Below the pieces are notes generated by a model. The model searched no databases. It was not told the origin of the DNA and saw nothing but the letters and a program-made list of their open reading frames with translations. 64,000 nt of DNA from Mucilaginibacter daejeonensis (GTDB lineage: Bacteria > Bacteroidota > Bacteroidia > Sphingobacteriales > Sphingobacteriaceae): NCBI RefSeq assembly GCF_020783335.1, contig NZ_CP086068.1, positions 1,116,001-1,180,000 of the forward strand. Reading direction: 5' to 3'. Position 1 is the stretch's first letter, and the number at the start of each line of letters is the position of its first letter. Shown in pieces: positions 57,480-64,000 of the stretch. The translations under genes and the position numbers were made by a program.

Positions 57480-58325
57480 ATGTTATTACGGCAATTAAGT
57501 TATATATATATTCCGTTGGTGGCACAAGCCTCCGTTGCTCCTTCACTTACCGATGTTTATAATAAAGCTTACCTCTGGTTAGCTGAACGTGGCCCCAAGA
57601 TCGTTTTAGCGGCCATCGTTTTTTTTGCAGGCCTTTGGCTCATCAAAGCGCTTCGCAAACGCATGACAGCACGAATGCTCAAAAAGCAGGTGCATTCTTC
57701 CTTACAACCCTTCTTTTTAAGTTTGTCCATCACGGCCCTTTACATGGTATTAGTGATCGTTGTGATGGAGATATTGGATCTTCAGCTCACTATTTTCACG
57801 GCCATCATTAGTGCCGCTACCGTAGCTGCCGGTCTGGCGTTATCAGGTACACTACAGAACTTTGCTGGTGGTATCATGATCCTTTTGCTCAAACCCTTCG
57901 AGATAGATGATAATATCATTGCACAGGGCCAGGATGGCAAGGTGGTTTCTATACAGCTATTCTACACTGTGATACGCACCTTTGATAATAAAACGGTGAT
58001 CATTCCTAACGGGAAACTGTTCAACGAGGTCATCGTCAACGTATCACGAGAGGGAAGTCGCAGGTTGGATATCGATTTCAAACTGGGCTTTATTGTTGAT
58101 CCCGATGCGGTGATCGCTACGCTTGAAAGATCGGTAAAGGCGATCCCAGACGTGTTGCCCGCACCGGATAAGTATATCGGTATCTCACAGATCGATTTTG
58201 ACGGCATCGTATTCACGATCAGGGTGTGGGTCAAACCTGGCAATTTTGGCACTACTAAACTCAAGCTCAATCAACGCATCATTAGTGATCTTAGAGATGC
58301 GGGTGTCAAATTCCCGGGTACCTGA
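57480..58325 (+). CDS. Small-conductance mechanosensitive channel, MscS family
   Basis: 281 residues with three membrane helices (about 33-53, 75-97 and 105-135). The pore helix TM3 shows the Ala/Gly pattern ATVAAGLALSGTLQNFAGGIMI and is followed by the MscS beta domain signature LLLKPFEIDDNI. It opens on osmotic down-shock to release solutes. An alternative in-frame start is not needed. Preceded by a palindrome-bearing gap, followed by sdaA after 33 bases. Confidence 0.92.
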   Translation: MLLRQLSYIYIPLVAQASVAPSLTDVYNKAYLWLAERGPKIVLAAIVFFAGLWLIKALRKRMTARMLKKQVHSSLQPFFLSLSITALYMVLVIVVMEILDLQLTIFTAIISAATVAAGLALSGTLQNFAGGIMILLLKPFEIDDNIIAQGQDGKVVSIQLFYTVIRTFDNKTVIIPNGKLFNEVIVNVSREGSRRLDIDFKLGFIVDPDAVIATLERSVKAIPDVLPAPDKYIGISQIDFDGIVFTIRVWVKPGNFGTTKLKLNQRIISDLRDAGVKFPGT

Positions 58326-58358
58326 TCGTTTTGCATTATTATTCGATAGTTTTGCCTT

Positions 58359-59804
58359 ATGAACAACAGCGGCATCATGCAGCGGGAGCAGATATCAGTA
58401 TTTGATATATTTAAGATCGGTATCGGGCCGTCAAGCTCGCACACGCTCGGCCCCTGGCGTGCCGCTCAGCAATTTGTTCATTCGCTCCAACAACAGCAGG
58501 AGCTGGATCATGTGGTGCAGGTCAAGATATTACTCTATGGCTCGCTGGCCAAAACAGGCAAGGGTCATGGCACCGACATTGCCATCCTGCTCGGGCTCGA
58601 CGGACACGACCCGGTCACCTTTGCGGTGGACCAGTTGGACGGTACCGTTGAGCACATCAAAAATGCTCATCGCCTCAACTTAGGCGGCAAACATGAAGTG
58701 AGTTTTCATTTCGATGATGACCTGATCTTCCTTTTCAGCGAGAGTTTGCCTTATCACCCTAATGCCGTTACTTTCCAGGCATTCTTAAGTACCGGCAAGG
58801 CCATCAGCGAAACGTATTATTCTATAGGCGGTGGCTTTGTGGTTAAGGAGGGCGCGGATAACAGCAAACATACAGAGGTTGATCTTCCTTTCCCAATAGA
58901 CACCGCTAACGACCTGTTGCACTGGTGCCGCAAGACCGGTCTCAAGATATCAGAAGTGGTAATGGAGAACGAGCAGGCCTGGCGCCCCGAGATAAAGACA
59001 CGTGAAGGCGTGCTGCAGATCTTCAGGGTGATACGGGAGTGCATCTACCGTGGTTGCCATACCACGGGCTATCTGCCCGGAGGCTTAAATGTGGCCCGTC
59101 GTGCTGCCCGGCTTAACCGCCGCCTCACTGGCGACAGGGGCTACCAGAACTTTACCGAATGGGTAGACGTGGTACGCCAGACCGGTAACGGCTTTCAGAA
59201 TATTTTGGACTGGGTCAGCTGTTTTGCATTGGCGGTGAATGAAGAGAATGCTTCTTTTGGTCGTGTGGTGACCGCACCGACGAACGGTGCTGCCGGTGTG
59301 ATCCCTGCCGTACTCATGTACTATATCGCCTTTTGCGATGGCTTCGACGATGATAAGATCGTCCAATTCGTACTGACCGCCAGCGAGGTGGGTAGCATAT
59401 TCAAAAAAGGTGCTACCATATCGGCCGCTATGGGTGGTTGCCAGGCCGAGATCGGTGTTTCGTCAGCTATGGCGGCGGCGGCACTCACCGAATGTTTAGG
59501 CGGATCGCAGCGCCAGGTACTGATGGCTGCCGAGATAGCTATGGAACATCACCTGGGCCTCACCTGCGACCCGATCGGAGGATTGGTTCAGGTTCCCTGC
59601 ATCGAACGCAACACCATGGGGGCCATTAAAGCGATCACCGCATCGCAATTGGCCTTGCAAACCAACCCGGATAATGCCAAAGTGAGCCTGGACGCCGTGG
59701 TGAAGACCATGTGGCAGACAGCCCTTGACATGAACTCTAAATACAAGGAAACCTCAGACGGTGGTCTGGCGATCAACATCCCGATCAGTTTGCCTGAGTG
59801 CTGA
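58359..59804 (+). CDS. sdaA: L-serine ammonia-lyase, single-chain iron-sulfur type
   Basis: 481 residues; converts L-serine to pyruvate and ammonia with a 4Fe-4S cluster. N-terminal [20 protein letters not shown], then the long beta domain; C-terminal alpha domain with [34 protein letters not shown] and [18 protein letters not shown], which hold the cluster cysteines. The start could be the ATG at 58377 rather than 58359: a TAGTTTTG box at 58347-58354 would place the transcript start close to 58361. The gene is complete and probably monocistronic. Confidence 0.96.
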   Translation: MNNSGIMQREQISVFDIFKIGIGPSSSHTLGPWRAAQQFVHSLQQQQELDHVVQVKILLYGSLAKTGKGHGTDIAILLGLDGHDPVTFAVDQLDGTVEHIKNAHRLNLGGKHEVSFHFDDDLIFLFSESLPYHPNAVTFQAFLSTGKAISETYYSIGGGFVVKEGADNSKHTEVDLPFPIDTANDLLHWCRKTGLKISEVVMENEQAWRPEIKTREGVLQIFRVIRECIYRGCHTTGYLPGGLNVARRAARLNRRLTGDRGYQNFTEWVDVVRQTGNGFQNILDWVSCFALAVNEENASFGRVVTAPTNGAAGVIPAVLMYYIAFCDGFDDDKIVQFVLTASEVGSIFKKGATISAAMGGCQAEIGVSSAMAAAALTECLGGSQRQVLMAAEIAMEHHLGLTCDPIGGLVQVPCIERNTMGAIKAITASQLALQTNPDNAKVSLDAVVKTMWQTALDMNSKYKETSDGGLAINIPISLPEC

Positions 59805-59885
59805 TCAACTGATATGACACTGCTATGGTACGCTCCTCATACCAAAACGGCGGGTCCTTACGTTCAATATTCATTTTTAATAAGT

Positions 59886-61052
59886 ATGTTCAAAAACATC
59901 ATCCCCTATATCATTGCTTTTTTGCCTGCGATAGCCGTTGCTCAGCAACCTGACGCATTCACCATAAGCGGAAAATTGAACACGATCAAACAGCCTTTAA
60001 AGGCTTATTTGGTTTACCAGTCAGGCAATAGCCGTAAGGTAGATTCTACCGCTTTGCACGATGGTGCTTTTACCTTTAAAGGGCAGATTGCGACACCTAC
60101 CAGCGCTATGATGATCATTGACCACCGGGGTACCGGCTTTACGGGCTTTAAAAGGACAGATGATGTATTGAATCTGTATTTAGAAAAAGGCAATATCTTC
60201 ATCACCGGTACCGATTCGGTCTCACAAGCCAAGATATCGGGCTCCAAGATCAACGAGGATAATGAAGAGATCACGGCTATGATCGCGCCGCTTTATGCAC
60301 AGTCAGAAAAGTTGTATGCCGAAATAAGGTCGGCCTCACCAGAACAGCAGCGTTCGCCGGTATACCAAAATACCATGCAAGATCGGTTCAAGGTTCTGCA
60401 AACCAAACGTGAGGCGCTGATCAAGGAGTTCATCGTATCGCACCCTTACAGCTATTTGAGCCTGATGGCGCTGAGCTCTATGGGCGGTCCTTCGGCCGAT
60501 GTGAACGTGATCGAGCCACTTTATAATGGCCTGTCAGACGAATTGAAGAACTCACCGGCAGGTTCGCAACTTAAAGCTTCGTTCGCTGTCTTAAAAGCTA
60601 CGGCGATCGGTTCGGTAGCTCCAGATTTCACCATGAATGATACGGAAGGTAAACCGGTCACCTTATCTAAATTTCGTAAAGACAATTACGTGCTGATCGA
60701 TTTTTGGGCATCATGGTGCGGCCCTTGCCGCCAGGAGAACCCGAACGTGGTAAGGGTGTACAATAAGTACAAGGATAAAAAGTTCACCATTTTAGGGGTG
60801 TCCCTCGACCGCCAGACCGGCAAGGATGACTGGTTAAAAGCGATCAAAGATGATGGACTGACCTGGACCCATGTGTCAGACCTTAAATTCTGGAACAACG
60901 AGGCCGCAGCACTGTACTTTGTGCAAAGCATCCCGCAGAACTTCTTGATCGACCCGAACGGCAAGATCGTGGCCAAGAACTTACGTGGTGCCGACCTGGA
61001 GAATAAGTTGATCGAGATCTTTGCCGGTCATGCCGCTAAAAAGAGCGAGTAG
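59886..61052 (+). CDS. TlpA-like thioredoxin with N-terminal DUF4369 domain
   Basis: 388 residues from the ATG at 59886, with a signal peptide ending AVAQQ. The N-terminal third (about 24-140) is DUF4369-like (FTISGKLNTIKQPLKAYLVY), a middle helical part follows, and the C-terminal thioredoxin domain has WASWCGPCRQENP with Cys278 and Cys281. The family reduces disulfides in the periplasm, often for cytochrome or envelope proteins. The longer frame upstream lacks a signal peptide. A hairpin repeat follows the stop. Confidence 0.92.
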   Translation: MFKNIIPYIIAFLPAIAVAQQPDAFTISGKLNTIKQPLKAYLVYQSGNSRKVDSTALHDGAFTFKGQIATPTSAMMIIDHRGTGFTGFKRTDDVLNLYLEKGNIFITGTDSVSQAKISGSKINEDNEEITAMIAPLYAQSEKLYAEIRSASPEQQRSPVYQNTMQDRFKVLQTKREALIKEFIVSHPYSYLSLMALSSMGGPSADVNVIEPLYNGLSDELKNSPAGSQLKASFAVLKATAIGSVAPDFTMNDTEGKPVTLSKFRKDNYVLIDFWASWCGPCRQENPNVVRVYNKYKDKKFTILGVSLDRQTGKDDWLKAIKDDGLTWTHVSDLKFWNNEAAALYFVQSIPQNFLIDPNGKIVAKNLRGADLENKLIEIFAGHAAKKSE

Positions 61053-61065
61053 ATAGTATACTGCC

Positions 61066-61125
61066 GTCATCGCGAGAAACGAAGCGATCTCTGAATAGGA
61101 TGCATCTCAGAGGTCGCTTTTTATT
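61066..61125 (+). repeat. REP-like intergenic repeat acting as terminator
   Basis: CGTCATCGCGAGAAACGAAG followed by GCGATCTC is a form of a repeat common in Bacteroidota intergenic DNA (recalled, not searched). AGCGATCTCTGA (61083-61094) pairs with TCAGAGGTCGCT (61107-61118) with one G-U pair, followed by five T. It probably ends the thioredoxin transcript. Confidence 0.75.
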
Positions 61126-61151
61126 TGAATAAAAGCTTTTTCTTACCTTTA
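61124..61151 (+). promoter_or_regulatory. Possible promoter of the fluoride riboswitch transcript
   Basis: TTTG (61124-61127) and TACCTTTA (61144-61151) resemble the phylum's -33 and -7 boxes, with a short 16-base spacer. The predicted start near 61158 lies just at the beginning of the riboswitch. Confidence 0.35.
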
Positions 61152-61159
61152 TGTACGCA

Positions 61160-61216
61160 AAGGCGATGGTGTTCCGCCTAATTGAACCGCTGTAAAAAGC
61201 TGATGACGCCTGCCCG
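61160..61216 (+). ncRNA. Fluoride riboswitch (crcB RNA motif)
   Basis: The sequence follows the crcB consensus: GGCGATGGTGTTCCGCC (61162-61178), AACCGCT (61185-61191), then GCTGATGACGCCTGCC (61199-61214). The P1 loop strand GGTGT (61168-61172) pairs with ACGCC (61206-61210), the pseudoknot that closes around fluoride. GCCTGC (61208-61213) can instead pair with GCAGGC (61239-61244) just ahead of the CLC start codon, so ligand binding should free translation. It sits directly before a fluoride-type CLC gene, which supports the call. Confidence 0.9.
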
Positions 61217-61246
61217 ATAAATATTCATTTATTAAATTGCAGGCTC

Positions 61247-62560
61247 ATGTTCAAGAACTTCACTACTCAAAAATTTTCTATCCTTTTTTACCTCCTGCGC
61301 TGGACGATGGTGATCATCCCGGTGGCGATCGCGGTAGGCAGTGCAGTAGCGTTGTTTCTGGCATTGCTGGGCTGGGCCATCCATTACCGGTTTGCACATC
61401 CCTGGCTACTATACCTGCTGCCACTTGCTGGTGTGGTCATTCATTTCCTATACCGCTGGTACGGCGCCTCGGCCGAAAAAGGCAATAACCTCATCATCGA
61501 CGAGATACATCGACCCGGTGCAGGCATACCTAAACGCATGGCCCCGCTGATCTTGATCACCACAGTGATCACGCACCTATTCGGTGGGTCGGCAGGTCGC
61601 GAAGGCACCGCGGTGCAAATAGGCGGGAGTTTAGCCAATTGGATCGGTAGCCTTTTCAAACTGAACGAGGCCAATACACGTGTAGTACTTACCGCCGGGA
61701 TAGCCGCAGGCTTTGGAGCAGTATTTGGTACACCGCTGGCAGGTGCCGTGTTCGCTATGGAAGTGCTTACCATAGGACGCATACAATACAATGCTTTGTT
61801 GCCCTGCCTGATGGCCGCCCTCATCGGCGATGCCACTGTGGCTGCCTGGGGCGTTCAGCATACGCATTACCATATCAACTTCACCACCACCGATCAGTTG
61901 ATCTATGGGCATCACATCCCGGTCAACCTATGGTTGCTGTGCAAAGTGGTATTAGCGTCGGCACTGTTCGGACTGGCTGCCTACACATTTGCCCAATGTG
62001 TGCATGGGGTTAAAAGGTTTACCACTGCCTTCATTAAAACACCTTGGCTGATCCCGGTAGCCGGTGGTGTGACCATTATTTTGCTAACGCTGATCATAGG
62101 CCGCCCTGACTATTTGAGCTTAGGTGTCGATGCCGAGTATCCAGGCGCGGTCACCATCGTTTCGGCCTTTGAGCAGGGCGGCGCACATTTTTTCAGTTGG
62201 TTATGGAAGCTGATCTATACTGCCATTACTTTAGGTACCGGTTTCAAAGGAGGGGAGGTGACGCCATTGTTCTACATCGGTGCTACGCTGGGCAATACGC
62301 TGGCCGGTATCCTCAACGCACCTGTCAGTCTGTTTGCCGCACTTGGCTTCATTGCTGTATTTGCAGGAGCGACCAACACACCACTGGCCTGCACTTTAAT
62401 GGGTATCGAACTTTTTGGCAGTGAGTACGCCTTGCTTTTTGCCGTAGCTTGCTTCACTGCTTTTTATTTCAGCGGCGATGTGGGTATTTACAGTTCACAA
62501 CGACGACTCACCCAAACCCTCCCCAAGGGGGAGGGCTCTTTAGGTAAGGGTTTGTGGTGA
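61247..62560 (+). CDS. CLC-F type fluoride/proton antiporter
   Basis: 437-residue CLC-fold exchanger. The motifs fit the fluoride clade: GNNLI (79-83) in place of GSGIP, GREGT (117-121, with the gating Glu119) in place of GREGP, and GGEVTP near 335. About ten hydrophobic helices cover residues 12-425. Function: export of fluoride in exchange for protons, under the riboswitch just upstream. The last 20 residues (after SSQ) are encoded by a palindromic repeat and look like a read-through tail, not part of the fold; the stop is the last codon of the palindrome. Confidence 0.88.
   Translation: MFKNFTTQKFSILFYLLRWTMVIIPVAIAVGSAVALFLALLGWAIHYRFAHPWLLYLLPLAGVVIHFLYRWYGASAEKGNNLIIDEIHRPGAGIPKRMAPLILITTVITHLFGGSAGREGTAVQIGGSLANWIGSLFKLNEANTRVVLTAGIAAGFGAVFGTPLAGAVFAMEVLTIGRIQYNALLPCLMAALIGDATVAAWGVQHTHYHINFTTTDQLIYGHHIPVNLWLLCKVVLASALFGLAAYTFAQCVHGVKRFTTAFIKTPWLIPVAGGVTIILLTLIIGRPDYLSLGVDAEYPGAVTIVSAFEQGGAHFFSWLWKLIYTAITLGTGFKGGEVTPLFYIGATLGNTLAGILNAPVSLFAALGFIAVFAGATNTPLACTLMGIELFGSEYALLFAVACFTAFYFSGDVGIYSSQRRLTQTLPKGEGSLGKGLW
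62509..62560 (+). repeat. Palindromic repeat overlapping the CLC 3' end
   Basis: CACCCAAACCCT at the left pairs with AGGGTTTG-T-GGTG at the right; CCCTCCCC (62517-62524) pairs with GGGGGAGGG (62527-62535) at the tip. The pattern is a repeat frequently seen between genes in Bacteroidota (recalled). Here it supplies the CLC C-terminus and stop codon. Confidence 0.75.
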
Positions 62561-62591
62561 TCGTTCTGCGAAGACGATAACACTCCGGTAC

Positions 62592-64000
62592 TTATTTGAT
62601 ATCCAGGTCGCCAATGTATACGCCTCCTTTGGCGTCCTTTTTCATTTGAAGCACAATGATCTCTTTCTTCTCTTGCGCAGTGCCATAGTGGGTATATAAT
62701 TCAGCCATCACCGTGGTCGGTCCCGAAAGGGTGACCTGCGTATCACCGTAATAATCGATCTCGATCTTGTACGTGCCTTTGGTCGCCTTCTTCAGCACAA
62801 ACTGTTCCGGACCGAAGCCGCTGGTCATATCATCAGAGATGCGGCCACCTGCAGCAGTTTGACGATGGGAATAATAGCATTTCTCCCCATTAGGGTCAGT
62901 GACCCAAAGGTCGATGTCCGTGTTGTTCTTGTTCCAGTTCATCACTATGCGCGCATCTACCGGCATGTTCCTGATGAGTTTGCGGTCGATCTGGCTAAGG
63001 TTCAGCTGGCCTTTATGTGCACTGATCAGGCGATCGATCTCGAACAGGAGCACTTCCTGTATACCGTCATACATGCTGTCGGCATCCTCAGTGTAAAACC
63101 TGGTCAAGGCATCGTAAAGCACGTCCAATGCTTGTTGATGCTGTCCCGCATCCTCTAATGCCAGGCCATAGTCGCGGTAGCTCTGGGGGTCCATGGGGCG
63201 TAGGTCGGCCACTTTTTTGAAGGCATACAAAGCACCCTGATGATCCTTAAGCTCTTTCAGTTTGTATCCAAGCATTTTGTATAGCTCGTAGCTGCCCAGG
63301 TCCAACTCGGCAAGGTTGCTGAGAATGCGCAGTCCCAGTTCACGGTCGCCTGTTTTAATAAATACATCGGCCATATCGAAGTAGAATACAGGATCACCGT
63401 TAGTGCCCTTACGTAACTCGAGGTATTTTTGATAGCGTGCCGCCGGTGCTGCCGCCCTGATCTGTTTTACATGATCGGTAGCCGTTGCCTGGTAATTGAT
63501 GTTGATCGGGTTGCTCTTGACGGTGTCTGCTTGAGTTGCCTGACCTTTTTTGGTATTGATGATGACCACACCATTGGCTGCCTTTGAGCCATAGATAGCT
63601 GTGGCCGATGCATCTTTTAGTACCTGGGTCGAGATGACGTCATTGCTGTTAATGCCTTCAATGTCGCTAACCTGTTTGCCATCAACGATGTAGAGCGGTT
63701 GCGAAGTAGTAAGTGATGATACACCTCTGATCCGAACGACCGAGCTGGTAGCGGCCATTGTGCTTGTTGTTATGGCAAGGCCTGGCACCCGGCCTTGCAG
63801 GGCTTGTGTAACGGGCGCTGTTAAGGTCCGTCTTTCGGTACCGTATCCGGCCACTACAACGTCGTTCAAATTTCTTTGGTCTGCAGATCGTTCGGCTACC
63901 CGTCCTTGAACTACCGCTGGACTCGCCGATGCATTGCCCACAGGCTCATCTATTCTTACGGTCGGTGTTTGATACCGTTGTGAGTGAGCCGCCTTTGCTT
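62592..64000 (-). CDS. SusC-type plug + TPR + DUF2135 protein (5' end beyond window)
   Basis: 468 residues are visible; the frame remains open to base 64000, so the N-terminus is missing. From the left: a TonB-dependent receptor plug of SusC type ([63 protein letters not shown]), then TPR-like helices ([20 protein letters not shown] onward), and a C-terminal DUF2135 beta domain ([30 protein letters not shown]). There is no beta-barrel after the plug. The missing N-terminus may hold a VIT/vWA or transpeptidase-like region, as in relatives; the molecular role is unknown. Confidence 0.82.
   Translation of the reverse strand, partial: AKAAHSQRYQTPTVRIDEPVGNASASPAVVQGRVAERSADQRNLNDVVVAGYGTERRTLTAPVTQALQGRVPGLAITTSTMAATSSVVRIRGVSSLTTSQPLYIVDGKQVSDIEGINSNDVISTQVLKDASATAIYGSKAANGVVIINTKKGQATQADTVKSNPININYQATATDHVKQIRAAAPAARYQKYLELRKGTNGDPVFYFDMADVFIKTGDRELGLRILSNLAELDLGSYELYKMLGYKLKELKDHQGALYAFKKVADLRPMDPQSYRDYGLALEDAGQHQQALDVLYDALTRFYTEDADSMYDGIQEVLLFEIDRLISAHKGQLNLSQIDRKLIRNMPVDARIVMNWNKNNTDIDLWVTDPNGEKCYYSHRQTAAGGRISDDMTSGFGPEQFVLKKATKGTYKIEIDYYGDTQVTLSGPTTVMAELYTHYGTAQEKKEIIVLQMKKDAKGGVYIGDLDIK

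Overview
The window reads as chromosomal DNA of a Bacteroidota bacterium, most likely a Sphingobacteriaceae member close to Mucilaginibacter or Pedobacter (the genus is inferred from overall protein style; the phylum is firm). The reasons are: core genes of the type IX secretion system (T9SS) and gliding machinery (gldK-N, sprE/porW, sprA), a secreted protease ending in a T9SS type A sorting domain, a SusC-type plug domain, an F-ATPase operon without atpD/atpC, the order miaB - sigma54 activator - lptE - TPR - secG - groES - groEL, promoters of the TAnnTTTG type, and almost no Shine-Dalgarno sequences. There are no rRNA or tRNA genes, no CRISPR array, no phage and no classical insertion sequence. 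This is a core-genome region.

Layout. 1-3.6 kb: T9SS motor operon gldK(end)-L-M-N, closed by a shared terminator facing gap (GAPDH). 3.6-12 kb, minus strand: gap, uvrC, then the sprE/porW - PBP1A pair. 12-18 kb, plus strand: atpZ-I-B-E-F-H-A-G with three different inverted repeats in its gaps. 18-22.4 kb: a GT39-like membrane glycosyltransferase, then a minus-strand TetR - HAD phosphatase - ABC1 kinase unit. 22.6-28.4 kb: light and redox genes: CRY-DASH, a small membrane protein, a DUF4349 lipoprotein, then an SDR - TIGR01777 - class I photolyase operon. 28.4-32.3 kb, minus strand: two FKBP lipoproteins, MarR, gamma-glutamyltransferase. 32.4-45 kb: a small outer-membrane protein, an S8 protease (T9SS cargo), a lipoprotein, and the giant sprA followed upstream by ruvA. 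45-49.4 kb, minus strand: maeB and an AsmA-like membrane protein. 49.6-57.1 kb, plus strand: miaB, an IVS-like element carrying a four-helix-bundle gene, sigma54 activator, lptE, TPR protein, secG, groES, groEL. 57.5-64 kb: mscS, sdaA, a TlpA-like thioredoxin lipoprotein or periplasmic protein, a fluoride riboswitch with a CLC-F antiporter, and a truncated plug-TPR-DUF2135 protein running off the right edge.

How the parts fit. GldL/GldM form the proton-driven motor, GldK/GldN the periplasmic ring, SprE a lipoprotein partner and SprA the outer-membrane pore of the same secretion system; the S8 protease between them is a probable client. The ATP synthase operon supplies F0 and most of F1, with beta and epsilon encoded elsewhere. 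The groESL operon has a complex palindromic upstream region with a sigma54-like element, and a sigma54 activator gene lies a few genes upstream.

The points most worth a second look are: (1) the IVS-like stem-flanked four-helix-bundle element inserted between miaB and the sigma54 activator; (2) a set of sequence-unrelated, tandem-repeat-built palindromes placed in operon gaps (atpF/H, atpA/G, groES/EL); (3) the fluoride riboswitch plus CLC-F antiporter with a visible on/off pairing; (4) a lipobox-like signal on ATP synthase subunit a; and (5) a barrel-less SusC plug fused to TPR and DUF2135 domains.
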